A stretch of DNA of 26,240 bases from JBBRYK01 sp038237665 (GTDB taxonomy: Bacteria; Actinomycetota; Thermoleophilia; Gaiellales; Gaiellaceae): positions 1-26,240 of the forward strand of contig JBBRYK010000034.1 in NCBI GenBank assembly GCA_038237665.1. Direction: 5' to 3'. Under the pieces are notes generated by a model, which had not been told where the DNA came from, searched no databases, and saw only the letters and a list, made by a program, of their open reading frames with translations. The position numbers were made by a program, and so were the translations under genes. Positions 15,302 to 21,297 of the stretch are shown here, piece by piece (positions within the stretch are counted from its first letter, which is position 1; each line of letters opens with the position of its first letter).

Positions 15302-15945
15302 AGGTCGTCGTCACGCGGCCGCGTGACCAGGCGAGCCCGCTGGTCGAGCGGCTCGAGCGCCTCGGGCACGAGGTGGTTGCTTGCCCACTGATCGAGATCG
15401 AGCAGTTGAGCTCGGACCCGATCGAGCTCCAGGGGTACGACTGGGTGATCGTCACGAGCCCGAACGGCGCGCGCGAGCTGGCCCGGCGCGCGCACGGCGA
15501 TTGGCCGCGGGTTGCGGCCGTCGGCCCCGGCACCGCGGAGACCCTTCGCTCCGCGGGCATCGAGCCGGCCCTCGTGCCGACGGTTTCCTCGCAGGACGGC
15601 CTCCTGGCCGAGTTTCCCCGCGGCGCCGGACGCGTGCTCTTCGCCGCGGCGGAAGGTGCGCGCCGGCGTCCGATCGAGGAGCTCGGTGCCGACTTCATCC
15701 CGCTCTACCGAACCCGTCTTGTCCGCCCGGAGCACGCGCCGGAGGGCGACGTGGTCGTCCTCGCCTCCGGCTCCGCAGCTCGTTCCTTCGCCGAACTGGG
15801 AGCGGCGATCCCGGCGGTCACGATCGGCCCGGAGACGACCCGTACGGCGGAGCGGTGTGGCCTTCGCGTCCTCGGCGAGGCTCGGACCCACGACCTGGAC
15901 GGACTCGTCACGGCCGTCGAGCTTGTAGCCTCGCTGCCGCGTTGA
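15298..15945 (+). CDS. hemD: Uroporphyrinogen-III synthase
   Basis: 215 residues from GTG 15298 (GTGA overlap with hemC). HemD sequences are very divergent; recognition rests on VVVTRPRDQASPLVERLERLGHEVVACPLIEIE at the start, DWVIVTSPNGARELARR, VAAVGPGTAETLRSAGI, and VVVLASGSAARSFAELG plus VTIGPETTRTAERCGLRV in the second half, with position right after hemC as strong support. Closes the tetrapyrrole ring with inversion of ring D. Not fused to a SUMT methyltransferase, unlike many actinobacterial versions. Confidence 0.92.
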   Translation: MKVVVTRPRDQASPLVERLERLGHEVVACPLIEIEQLSSDPIELQGYDWVIVTSPNGARELARRAHGDWPRVAAVGPGTAETLRSAGIEPALVPTVSSQDGLLAEFPRGAGRVLFAAAEGARRRPIEELGADFIPLYRTRLVRPEHAPEGDVVVLASGSAARSFAELGAAIPAVTIGPETTRTAERCGLRVLGEARTHDLDGLVTAVELVASLPR

Positions 15946-16751
15946 CTTCCTTCATCACGTTCCTGACCGATTTCGGCCTCGAGGACGACTTCGTCGGCAC
16001 CTGCCACGGTGTGATCAAGGGAATCGCCCCGGACGCCCAGATCATCGACATCACCCACGGCATCCCGCCCCAGCAGGTGCTGCAGGGGGCGCTCATTCTC
16101 GCCAACACCGTCTCCTACATGCCGGAGGGCGTTCACCTGGCCGTCGTCGATCCGGGTGTGGGCACGGAGCGGCGGCCGCTCGCGCTCAGGGACGCCACCG
16201 GCCGGATCTACATCGGTCCGGACAACGGGCTCCTGCTTCCGGCGGCGGACAGGCTCGGCGGAGTCGCCGAAGCCCACGAAATCGCCAACCGCACCTACGC
16301 TCTCGATCCCGTCTCCAGGACGTTTCACGGCCGCGACATCTTCGCCCCGGCCGCCGCGCATCTGGCGAACGGGCTCGAGCTGTCCGAGCTCGGCCCGGCG
16401 GTCGACCCGCAGGGCCTGGCCAGGCTCGACATTCCCGCCCCCGAAATCGGCTCGACTCGGATGCGGGCGACGATCCTCTACATTGACCATTTCGGCAACA
16501 TCCAGCTGAACCTGACTCGAGCCGACCTCGAACGGATTGGTGTCGACCCGGGCGACCAGCTGGAGCTGGAGCACCGCTCCGATCGGTACTACGCGGTCGC
16601 CGCCCGCACCTTCGAGGACGCGCGCAAGGGCGACGTGATCCTCTACGAGGACGCCTACCGGAACGTCAGCGTGGCGATCAGCGGCGGCGATGCGGCCTCG
16701 CTGTTCAGGGCCGCGGCGGGCGGAGACCTGATCATCTCCTTCCGGCAGTGA
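15942..16751 (+). CDS. SAM hydroxide adenosyltransferase / SAM hydrolase (DUF62 family)
   Basis: 269 residues from TTG 15942, which lies inside the hemD stop (TTGA). The family hydrolyses S-adenosylmethionine to adenosine and methionine using a water or hydroxide activated by a conserved Asp/Arg/His set. Family stretches: FITFLTDFGLEDDFVGTCHGVIKG, DITHGIPPQ, VVDPGVGTERRPL, GPDNGLLLP, FHGRDIFAPAAAHLA and YIDHFGNIQLNL. C-terminal beta barrel from about residue 175. Its link to the haem genes is unclear; it may tune SAM levels used by nearby methyltransferases. Confidence 0.92.
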   Translation: MTSFITFLTDFGLEDDFVGTCHGVIKGIAPDAQIIDITHGIPPQQVLQGALILANTVSYMPEGVHLAVVDPGVGTERRPLALRDATGRIYIGPDNGLLLPAADRLGGVAEAHEIANRTYALDPVSRTFHGRDIFAPAAAHLANGLELSELGPAVDPQGLARLDIPAPEIGSTRMRATILYIDHFGNIQLNLTRADLERIGVDPGDQLELEHRSDRYYAVAARTFEDARKGDVILYEDAYRNVSVAISGGDAASLFRAAAGGDLIISFRQ

Positions 16752-17386
16752 GCCTCGTCGAGACGGTCAACCGGCGGTTCGCGCGCCTCGCTACGAACGT
16801 CGTGCTGCGCTGGCCCCGGGCCTGGCGCGTCCTCGGCCGCCTGGTCTCGTTCCAGTTCGGGCGGCTGGCGCCGAAGTGGGACCGGATCATCGGCCCCGAA
16901 CACCTTGCTTCCCTGGACGCCGCTCTCGAGAGCATCGATCCGCCACCTCGACGCGTGCTCGACCTCGGGACCGGCACCGGGGCGGCCGCGTTAGCGATCG
17001 CCCGGCGCTGGCCCGAGGCGGAGGTCGTCGGAGTGGACATCGCCCCGCAGATGGTCGAGGAGGCGCGGCGGAAGACCCCGCCGGAGGTCGCCGGCCGAGT
17101 TCGCTTCCAGGTCGCGGATGCGGAGCGGTTGCCGTTCGAGGGTGGGGCTTTCGACCTCGTCACTCTCCTGAACATGATCCCGTTCTTCGACGAGCTCGCC
17201 CGGGTCATCGCCCCGGGAGGCACGGTCGTCTTCAGCTTCTCCGGCGGCGCCGGGACGCCGATCTACGTGCCGTTCGAACGGCTCCGGGCCGAGCTCGGCG
17301 CCCGCAAGTTTCCGCACTTTGCCGAATTTTCGGCGGGCCGCGGCACGGCGCTCCTAGGGGTCTGTTCGGCCGCTGCGCGGCATTGA
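16748..17386 (+). CDS. Class I SAM-dependent methyltransferase, last gene of the chain
   Basis: 212 residues from GTG 16748 (GTGA overlap). Rossmann methyltransferase: motif I VLDLGTGTGAAALAIA at residues 70-85, acidic motif VVGVDIAPQM, motif II region FQVADAERLPFEGGAFDLV and IAPGGTVVFSFS. Substrate not recognisable; a quinone or tetrapyrrole substrate would suit the neighbours. The fold ends at about RGTALL; the last dozen residues (GVCSAAARH) read into GC-rich repeat-like DNA, so the original stop may have been lost. The downstream hairpins may end the transcript. Confidence 0.88.
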   Translation: MSLVETVNRRFARLATNVVLRWPRAWRVLGRLVSFQFGRLAPKWDRIIGPEHLASLDAALESIDPPPRRVLDLGTGTGAAALAIARRWPEAEVVGVDIAPQMVEEARRKTPPEVAGRVRFQVADAERLPFEGGAFDLVTLLNMIPFFDELARVIAPGGTVVFSFSGGAGTPIYVPFERLRAELGARKFPHFAEFSAGRGTALLGVCSAAARH

Positions 17387-17399
17387 GCGCTTCGCTTTT

Positions 17400-17528
17400 C
17401 CGGGGGGCTCTCGCCCCCCGGGTCCCCCCGGTGTTTCCATGGACCGTGGTTATCGCGGAGCAAGCTCCGCTCGAATGGGGGGACTCCCGTCCCCCCTTGG
17501 CCCCCCTGGCTGGCATGGCTCCGCGGAG
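17400..17528. repeat. Cluster of GC-rich perfect hairpins
   Basis: Three near-contiguous perfect inverted repeats with 4-base loops: 17400-17421 (9-bp stem CCGGGGGGC, loop TCTC), 17455-17470 (6-bp stem GCGGAG, loop CAAG) and 17477-17496 (8-bp stem GGGGGGAC, loop TCCC), followed by the self-complementary CTCCGCGGAG at 17519-17528. No T-runs follow on either strand. The block lies between convergent transcripts (the long operon and tRNA-Phe), so bidirectional termination or a dispersed repeat family are the main possibilities. No ORF in 17387-17611 is credible. Confidence 0.7.
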
Positions 17529-17611
17529 TGATGAAAACCTGCGGAGAGTTTTCGGGCTGCCAACTCCTTCCGAAGAAGCTTCCTGGTTTCCCGCCGGAGG
17601 GACGTGGCGAA

Positions 17612-17684
17612 TGGCGAGGGCCGGAATCGAACCGGCGACACCACGGTTTTCAGCCGTGTGCTCTACCAACTGAGCTACCTCGCC
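17612..17684 (-). tRNA. tRNA-Phe (GAA)
   Basis: On the minus strand, 5' end at 17684. Acceptor stem GGCGAGG pairs with CCTCGCC with discriminator A; the D arm contains AGCTCAGTTGGTAGAGC; the anticodon stem CACGG/CCGTG closes loop CTGAAAA, giving anticodon GAA; the T arm has GGTTCGATTCC. All four stems are intact. CCA is not encoded. It reads toward the end of the long operon. Confidence 0.97.
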
Positions 17685-17728
17685 AAGCGGCGGCCAGTCT
17701 AGCCGAGGCATTCCAGAGAATTGACCCA

Positions 17729-17759
17729 CCTCGCGAGCGGCCGATGTGCTGTCGCGAGG
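17729..17759. repeat. 8-bp perfect inverted repeat with 15-base spacer
   Basis: CCTCGCGA at 17729-17736 is mirrored by TCGCGAGG at 17752-17759. Followed on the plus strand by GGATTTTGGGGG, too weak a T-run for a confident terminator. It lies just upstream of the first tRNA-like fragment, so it could equally be an operator or a mobile-element end. Confidence 0.4.
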
Positions 17760-17788
17760 GATTTTGGGGGTAAAGGTTGAACTGGTGA

Positions 17789-17829
17789 TGGCCGATGAGA
17801 TCTGAACCGCTGCCCTACCAGGGCGGCTG
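17789..17829 (-). pseudogene. Decayed tRNA-Thr(GGT)-like fragment
   Basis: Reading the minus strand from 17829, CCGCC-CTGGTAG-GGCAG looks like an anticodon arm with anticodon GGT and one stem mismatch. It runs straight into AGCGGTTC, a T-arm start, and ends TCATCGGCCA like an acceptor 3' strand. The variable loop and half of the T stem are missing and there is no D arm, so it cannot be a working tRNA. Identity as Thr rests on the anticodon and general similarity. Confidence 0.4.
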
Positions 17830-17847
17830 ACGATGAGGAGGCCGGCA

Positions 17848-18060
17848 ATGGACCCCTTGTACGATCTCTTTCAGGGAATGGGCGCTCGCGCCGAGACTGT
17901 CCGGGCGAAGCCGGCCGTCGCGGGGTGGCTCGAAACGCGCGCCAGCGCAGCCGGAGGGGTCCTGGCCGCGATCAGAAGCCACACTCGGCACGGAATGGTC
18001 GGCGGGCGCAACACCCAGCTGCCAAGTCCGGGGTTGCCAACGAGTGCAAGGAGATCGTAG
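17848..18060 (+). CDS. Small ORF of unknown function between tRNA-like fragments
   Basis: 70 residues from ATG 17848, preceded by a strong GAGGAGG at 17835-17841 with six-base spacing, one of the best ribosome binding sites in the window. The first ~45 codons have GC-rich third positions and no obvious shadow gene on the other strand; the C-terminal third (NTQLPSPGLPTSARRS) looks less coding-like and may be a truncated or frameshifted end. No signal peptide, membrane helix or family recognised. An in-frame ATG at 17833 adds five residues. Confidence 0.35.
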   Translation: MDPLYDLFQGMGARAETVRAKPAVAGWLETRASAAGGVLAAIRSHTRHGMVGGRNTQLPSPGLPTSARRS

Positions 18061-18137
18061 TCCGGTAGCGGGCTACCTCTCCAAAGCTCTCAGCAGTAAT
18101 CGAAGAAAAAGAAAACCCTGCTTGAGCGCGTTTTCCG
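18061..18137. other. Non-coding stretch with a short AT-rich patch
   Basis: Holds a small hairpin (GGTAG at 18064-18068, CTACC at 18073-18077) and an A-rich patch around 18096-18116 that stands out from the GC-rich surroundings. No ORF. Composition suggests DNA of different origin or decayed sequence. Confidence 0.3.
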
Positions 18138-18190
18138 TGGCGCCGGCGCGCCCGGACTCGAACCGCGGACTCGTTGATTACAGGTCAGCG
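18138..18190 (-). pseudogene. Decayed 3' half of a tRNA-Thr(TGT)-like gene
   Basis: On the minus strand from 18190: anticodon arm GCTGA-CCTGTAA-TCAAC (anticodon TGT, C instead of the universal T33, one stem mismatch), variable loop GAGTC, T arm CGCGG-TTCGAGT, then CCG, a probable GG insertion, CGCGCCGGC and an encoded CCA at 18140-18138. Removing two bases restores a T stem CGCGG/CCGCG and an acceptor strand CGCCGGC. No D arm or 5' acceptor strand is recognisable upstream. Non-functional as a tRNA; may be an old attachment site or a decayed gene. Confidence 0.5.
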
Positions 18191-18261
18191 GGGATAACCA
18201 TGGGCTCGTCCGCGTTTATCTACGATGGTCGCGGACCGTGTCGCTCACGAGGAGGAGCCCA

Positions 18262-18663
18262 ATGAAGCGTGTCATCGTTCTGGTTGCGATCGTCGCTGCC
18301 GCGCTGGCTGCGCCTGCGCTCGCCGCCAACCCGATCGCCAACTCGACCTACGTCGCTTTCTGCAGCAACCCCACGTGCTCGGTCGGTCTTCACGTGAGCG
18401 CGAACCGGAAGAACGCCGTGTTCTACTCCGCCTCGATCGGGAGCTGCTCGGTGAAGGTCACGGGCGCGAAGCCCATGCCCATCTCCTCGGGGAAGATCTC
18501 CTACGACGGGAACGTGCCGAACGTGGTCAAGGGCCGCACGATCCATCTGACGCTGAGCGCGAAGTGGACGTCCTCGCGTCAGGTGAAGGGCACGCTGAAG
18601 CTCTCGGGCAAGGGGTGCAGCGGCAAGACGGTGTCCTTCACCGGAGGACTCGGCCAGGGTTAG
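18262..18663 (+). CDS. Small secreted protein with four cysteines, function unknown
   Basis: 133 residues. ATG 18262 is supported by GGAGGAG at 18251-18257. A classical signal peptide (MKRVIVLVAIVAAALAAPALAA, cleavage likely after ALA) leads to a mature domain of about 112 residues rich in Ser, Lys and Gly with predicted beta-strand character. Four cysteines (FCSNPTCSV, GSCSV, KGCSG) could form two disulfides outside the cell. I do not recognise the family. It is convergent with the receiver remnant, two bases apart. Confidence 0.8.
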   Translation: MKRVIVLVAIVAAALAAPALAANPIANSTYVAFCSNPTCSVGLHVSANRKNAVFYSASIGSCSVKVTGAKPMPISSGKISYDGNVPNVVKGRTIHLTLSAKWTSSRQVKGTLKLSGKGCSGKTVSFTGGLGQG

Positions 18664-18665
18664 CG

Positions 18666-18878
18666 CTAGCCGCGGCGCAGCGCTGCGAGGCGCTCGACGA
18701 GGCGCTCGACCAGCTCGCCCTTGAGCAGCACCGCGTCGGCGCCCGCCTCGCGTGCGGCCGCGTGAAGCGGCTCGGACGGATCACCGGTCAGCGCGATCAG
18801 GCACAGCTGGGGATGGTCCTGGCGGAGGCGGGCTACCGCGGCCACGCCGTCCAGCTGCGGCATGTGCAGATCGAGCAT
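18666..18878 (-). pseudogene. Receiver-domain remnant lacking its N-terminal third
   Basis: The reading frame gives 70 residues from ATG 18878 that match the second part of a CheY-like receiver: phospho-acceptor D3 in LDLHMPQLDG, conserved T31 in IALTGD and K53 in VLLKGE. The preceding strand and the DD acidic pair needed for Mg binding are absent: upstream the frame reads PDGD and hits TAA at 18920-18918. The arginase gene begins immediately beyond. A truncated pseudogene is the likeliest reading; a mini-receiver is possible but would lack its metal site. Confidence 0.65.
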
Positions 18879-18932
18879 GTCCCCGTCCGGCCCACCGTTC
18901 GTGCTCGTGCCTGAAAGTTAGCCTTGCCGCAG

Positions 18933-19844
18933 ATGGTGAAACAGCTCGACCAACGACCGATCGCGATCGTCGGGGCAACGGTCGACCTCGGGGCCGGCCG
19001 CCGCGGAGTCGACATGGGGCCTTCGGCGATCCGTTATGCGGGTCTGGAGCAGCGCCTGACCGAGCTCGGCCGCCGCTGCGTGGATCTCGGCAACGTCGAG
19101 ACCGCCGTGGCCGAGGCAGCCGTCGTCGGTGACGAGAGCGCCCGTTACCTCGAAGAGATCAAGGCGACCGCCGAGCGGCTCGCCCGCGTCGTCCGGGAGA
19201 TCGAGGAGAAAGGCGCGATGCCGCTGGTTCTCGGCGGCGACCATTCGATCGCGCTCGGGACCCTGGGTGGACTTGCGTCCGTCCGTGGCCCGGGCGGCGT
19301 CATCTGGCTGGACGCTCACGGGGATCTCAACAGGCCCGAGACCAGCCCGACCGGGAACGTCCACGGCATGCCTCTCGCCGCCGCCCTCGGCCTTGCCGGA
19401 CCCGGCTTCGAGAGCACCGAGTGGCCCACCCCGGCGGTCGATGCCGGCCGGGTCGCACTCGTCGGGGTCCGGCAGCTCGACGAGGGCGAGCGGCGACTGC
19501 TCAGCCAGTTGAACGCCCGTGTGTTCACGATGAGCGACATCGACCGGCTCGGCCTCGACAGCGTCATGCACGATGCGCTCGAGCACGTCGCGGGCCCCAA
19601 CTTCGTGCATGTGAGCCTCGACATGGACGTGGTCGACCCGGACGCAGCCCCAGGGGTCGGCACGCCCGTGCGGGGGGGCCTCTCGTACAGGGAGGCGCAC
19701 CTCGCGTGCGAGCTGATCGCCGAGTCCGGCCTGATGGAGTCGCTCGAGGTCGTCGAGGTCAATCCGATCCTCGACCGCGAGAACCAGACCGCGAAGCTTG
19801 CCGTCGAACTCGTCGCCAGCGCGCTCGGGGCGCGGATTCTCTAG
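18933..19844 (+). CDS. rocF: Arginase (ureohydrolase family)
   Basis: 303 residues from ATG 18933 (TTG 18924 is an alternative). Hydrolyses arginine to ornithine and urea with a dinuclear Mn centre. Metal-binding motifs: GGDHSIALG, WLDAHGDLNRPETSPTGNVHGMPL and SLDMDVVDPDAAPGVGTPVRGGLSYRE. The NxxxTSPxGNxHGMPL form is that of arginases rather than agmatinases. TAGCCT at 18919-18924 lies eight bases before the ATG and could serve a near-leaderless promoter. Ends in a CTAG shared with the convergent hydrolase. Confidence 0.9.
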   Translation: MVKQLDQRPIAIVGATVDLGAGRRGVDMGPSAIRYAGLEQRLTELGRRCVDLGNVETAVAEAAVVGDESARYLEEIKATAERLARVVREIEEKGAMPLVLGGDHSIALGTLGGLASVRGPGGVIWLDAHGDLNRPETSPTGNVHGMPLAAALGLAGPGFESTEWPTPAVDAGRVALVGVRQLDEGERRLLSQLNARVFTMSDIDRLGLDSVMHDALEHVAGPNFVHVSLDMDVVDPDAAPGVGTPVRGGLSYREAHLACELIAESGLMESLEVVEVNPILDRENQTAKLAVELVASALGARIL

Positions 19845-20602
19845 CCCAGGAAGCGGTCCAGCGCCTCGGTCGTCTCGCCGAGCGCGTCCCAGAAGACGGT
19901 GTGGCCGCCCGGGACGTAGACGATCTCGAGCAGGTCGCCTAGCGCGTTCCGGTACGGCTCGATGTGGTCGTCGAGGACGAGCCAGGACAGCTCGCCGAGC
20001 ACGAGCAGGGTCGGAATCCGGGCAGGCGCCGGCGGGGCCACCGCCATCTCGCTCCACGACGCGACAACCGCGCTCTTGCAGTAGCGGTAGCGCAGCCGTC
20101 CGTCCCGTCCTCGTTCCAGGTGAGCCGCCTCGTCCTCGAGCAGGAGCTCCCGCGGCGCGAGGAGGACGCGCCCCGAGTCGTACCGGGCCTGCACCGCCTC
20201 CTCGACCGAATCGAACGAGGCCTCCTGCCGCTCCAGCTCGGCCATGTCGAACGCCACGTGAGCCGGCACCTGGAGCGCCGGGTCGAGGAGGACGAGCCGC
20301 TCGACGCGGTCCGGGTCGCGGGCGGCGAGCTCGGCCACGAGCCGCCCGCCGAAGCTATGGCCGAGCCAGACGCCGCGGTCGACTGCGACCGTCTCGAGCA
20401 CGTCCGCCAGCTGGGTCTCGATCGTCCAGGGCGGCTCCCACTCGGACAGGCCGTGCCCGCGCAGATCCGGGGCGAGGACGTGGAACCGTGTGCTCAGCCG
20501 GTCGGCGAGACGGTGGAAGCGGCCTCCGTAGCTCGTGACCCCGTGCAGGCAGACCAGCGATGGCCAGTCCGGGTCGCCCCATTCGTGCAGGTGGAGCCTC
20601 AT
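19841..20602 (-). CDS. Alpha/beta hydrolase
   Basis: 253 residues from ATG 20602. The fold is clear: oxyanion region LVCLHGVTSYGGRF, VLAPDLRGHGLSEW, nucleophile S83 in the elbow GHSFGG, and the catalytic His near the end in VYVPGGHTVFWD. An acid follows strand 6 or 7 around VLGELSWLVLDDH. The open frame extends upstream, but that part overlaps the divergent phosphatase gene and is not hydrolase-like. Substrate unknown. The start is leaderless-like (TAGGCT seven bases upstream). Confidence 0.9.
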   Translation of the reverse strand: MRLHLHEWGDPDWPSLVCLHGVTSYGGRFHRLADRLSTRFHVLAPDLRGHGLSEWEPPWTIETQLADVLETVAVDRGVWLGHSFGGRLVAELAARDPDRVERLVLLDPALQVPAHVAFDMAELERQEASFDSVEEAVQARYDSGRVLLAPRELLLEDEAAHLERGRDGRLRYRYCKSAVVASWSEMAVAPPAPARIPTLLVLGELSWLVLDDHIEPYRNALGDLLEIVYVPGGHTVFWDALGETTEALDRFLG

Positions 20603-20625
20603 CTCTGTCAGCCTAGTGGGCCTCG
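20603..20625. promoter_or_regulatory. 23-bp bidirectional promoter with overlapping -10 boxes
   Basis: Only 23 bp separate the two head-to-head start codons. On the minus strand TAGGCT (20615-20610) is seven bases before ATG 20602; on the plus strand TAGTGG (20614-20619) is six bases before ATG 20626. The two boxes share a central CTAG. Neither gene has a Shine-Dalgarno site, so both mRNAs would be leaderless. Confidence 0.45.
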
Positions 20626-21297
20626 ATGCTCGCGCTCCTCTACGACATCCACGGGAACCTTCCGGCTCTGGAGCGGGTGCTCGAGGATGCGGACGGCGCG
20701 GGAACCACGCGGTATCTGCTCGGAGGTGACTACGCATCGTGGTCGCCCTGGCCGCGCGAGACGATCGAGCGCCTGCGCGGGTTGCCGGAGACGACCTGGG
20801 TCCGGGGTAACGGCGAGCGCTGGTTGCGCGAGCCGCCGGCCGACCGCCCGGAGGTGATGGAGGCGCTGGCCGGGCTCGAGTCGGGGCTGGGCACGGACGA
20901 AGGCTGGCTCTACTCGCTGCAGGCCCGCGTGGAGCTCGACGGCGTGCTCTACGTGCACGGGTGTCCGCTCCGGGACGACGACAGCTTCGGCCGCGAGCCG
21001 GCCGACGAGGACGAGCGCCGCCTCGACGGCGTCGGTGGCCGTACGGTCGTGTTCGGCCACAGCCACCTTCAGTTTCGCCGCCCCGGGCCGACCGGGACCA
21101 ACCTGCTCAACCCCGGCAGCGTCGGGATGCCGCTCGACGGTGACGTCCGCGCCGCCTATGCCCTGCGCCGGGACGACGGCGAGTTCGAGTTCCGGCGCGT
21201 CGAGTTCGACATCGAGCGTGCGGCGGCGGCCTACGAGGCGATGGGCGGCACCTTCGGGGCGATGGCCGCCGGGCGCATTCGCCGCGGCTCCGACTGA
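20626..21297 (+). CDS. Metallophosphatase (calcineurin-like, YfcE/MJ0936 type)
   Basis: 223 residues from ATG 20626. Metal ligands appear in order: D7 and H9 in YDIHGN, GGDY, GNGE, the His of YVHGCP, and GHSHLQF near the C-terminus, followed by NPGSVGMP, which is typical of this small phosphodiesterase group. Hydrolyses phosphate mono- or diesters; substrate unknown. Its last 67 bp overlap the convergent transporter gene. Confidence 0.92.
   Translation: MLALLYDIHGNLPALERVLEDADGAGTTRYLLGGDYASWSPWPRETIERLRGLPETTWVRGNGERWLREPPADRPEVMEALAGLESGLGTDEGWLYSLQARVELDGVLYVHGCPLRDDDSFGREPADEDERRLDGVGGRTVVFGHSHLQFRRPGPTGTNLLNPGSVGMPLDGDVRAAYALRRDDGEFEFRRVEFDIERAAAAYEAMGGTFGAMAAGRIRRGSD

Noticed and set aside
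17400..17528. CRISPR-like repeats
   Set aside because: The hairpin units differ in sequence and length and there is no repeat-spacer periodicity or cas gene.
17612..18190. Intact integrative element between tRNA-Phe and the tRNA-Thr fragment
   Set aside because: No integrase, excisionase or direct repeat of the tRNA-Phe 3' end was found; at most a decayed scar.
20603..20737. N-terminal extension of the alpha/beta hydrolase
   Set aside because: Pro/Arg-rich and antisense to the metallophosphatase N-terminal motifs; ATG 20602 starts exactly at the hydrolase fold.
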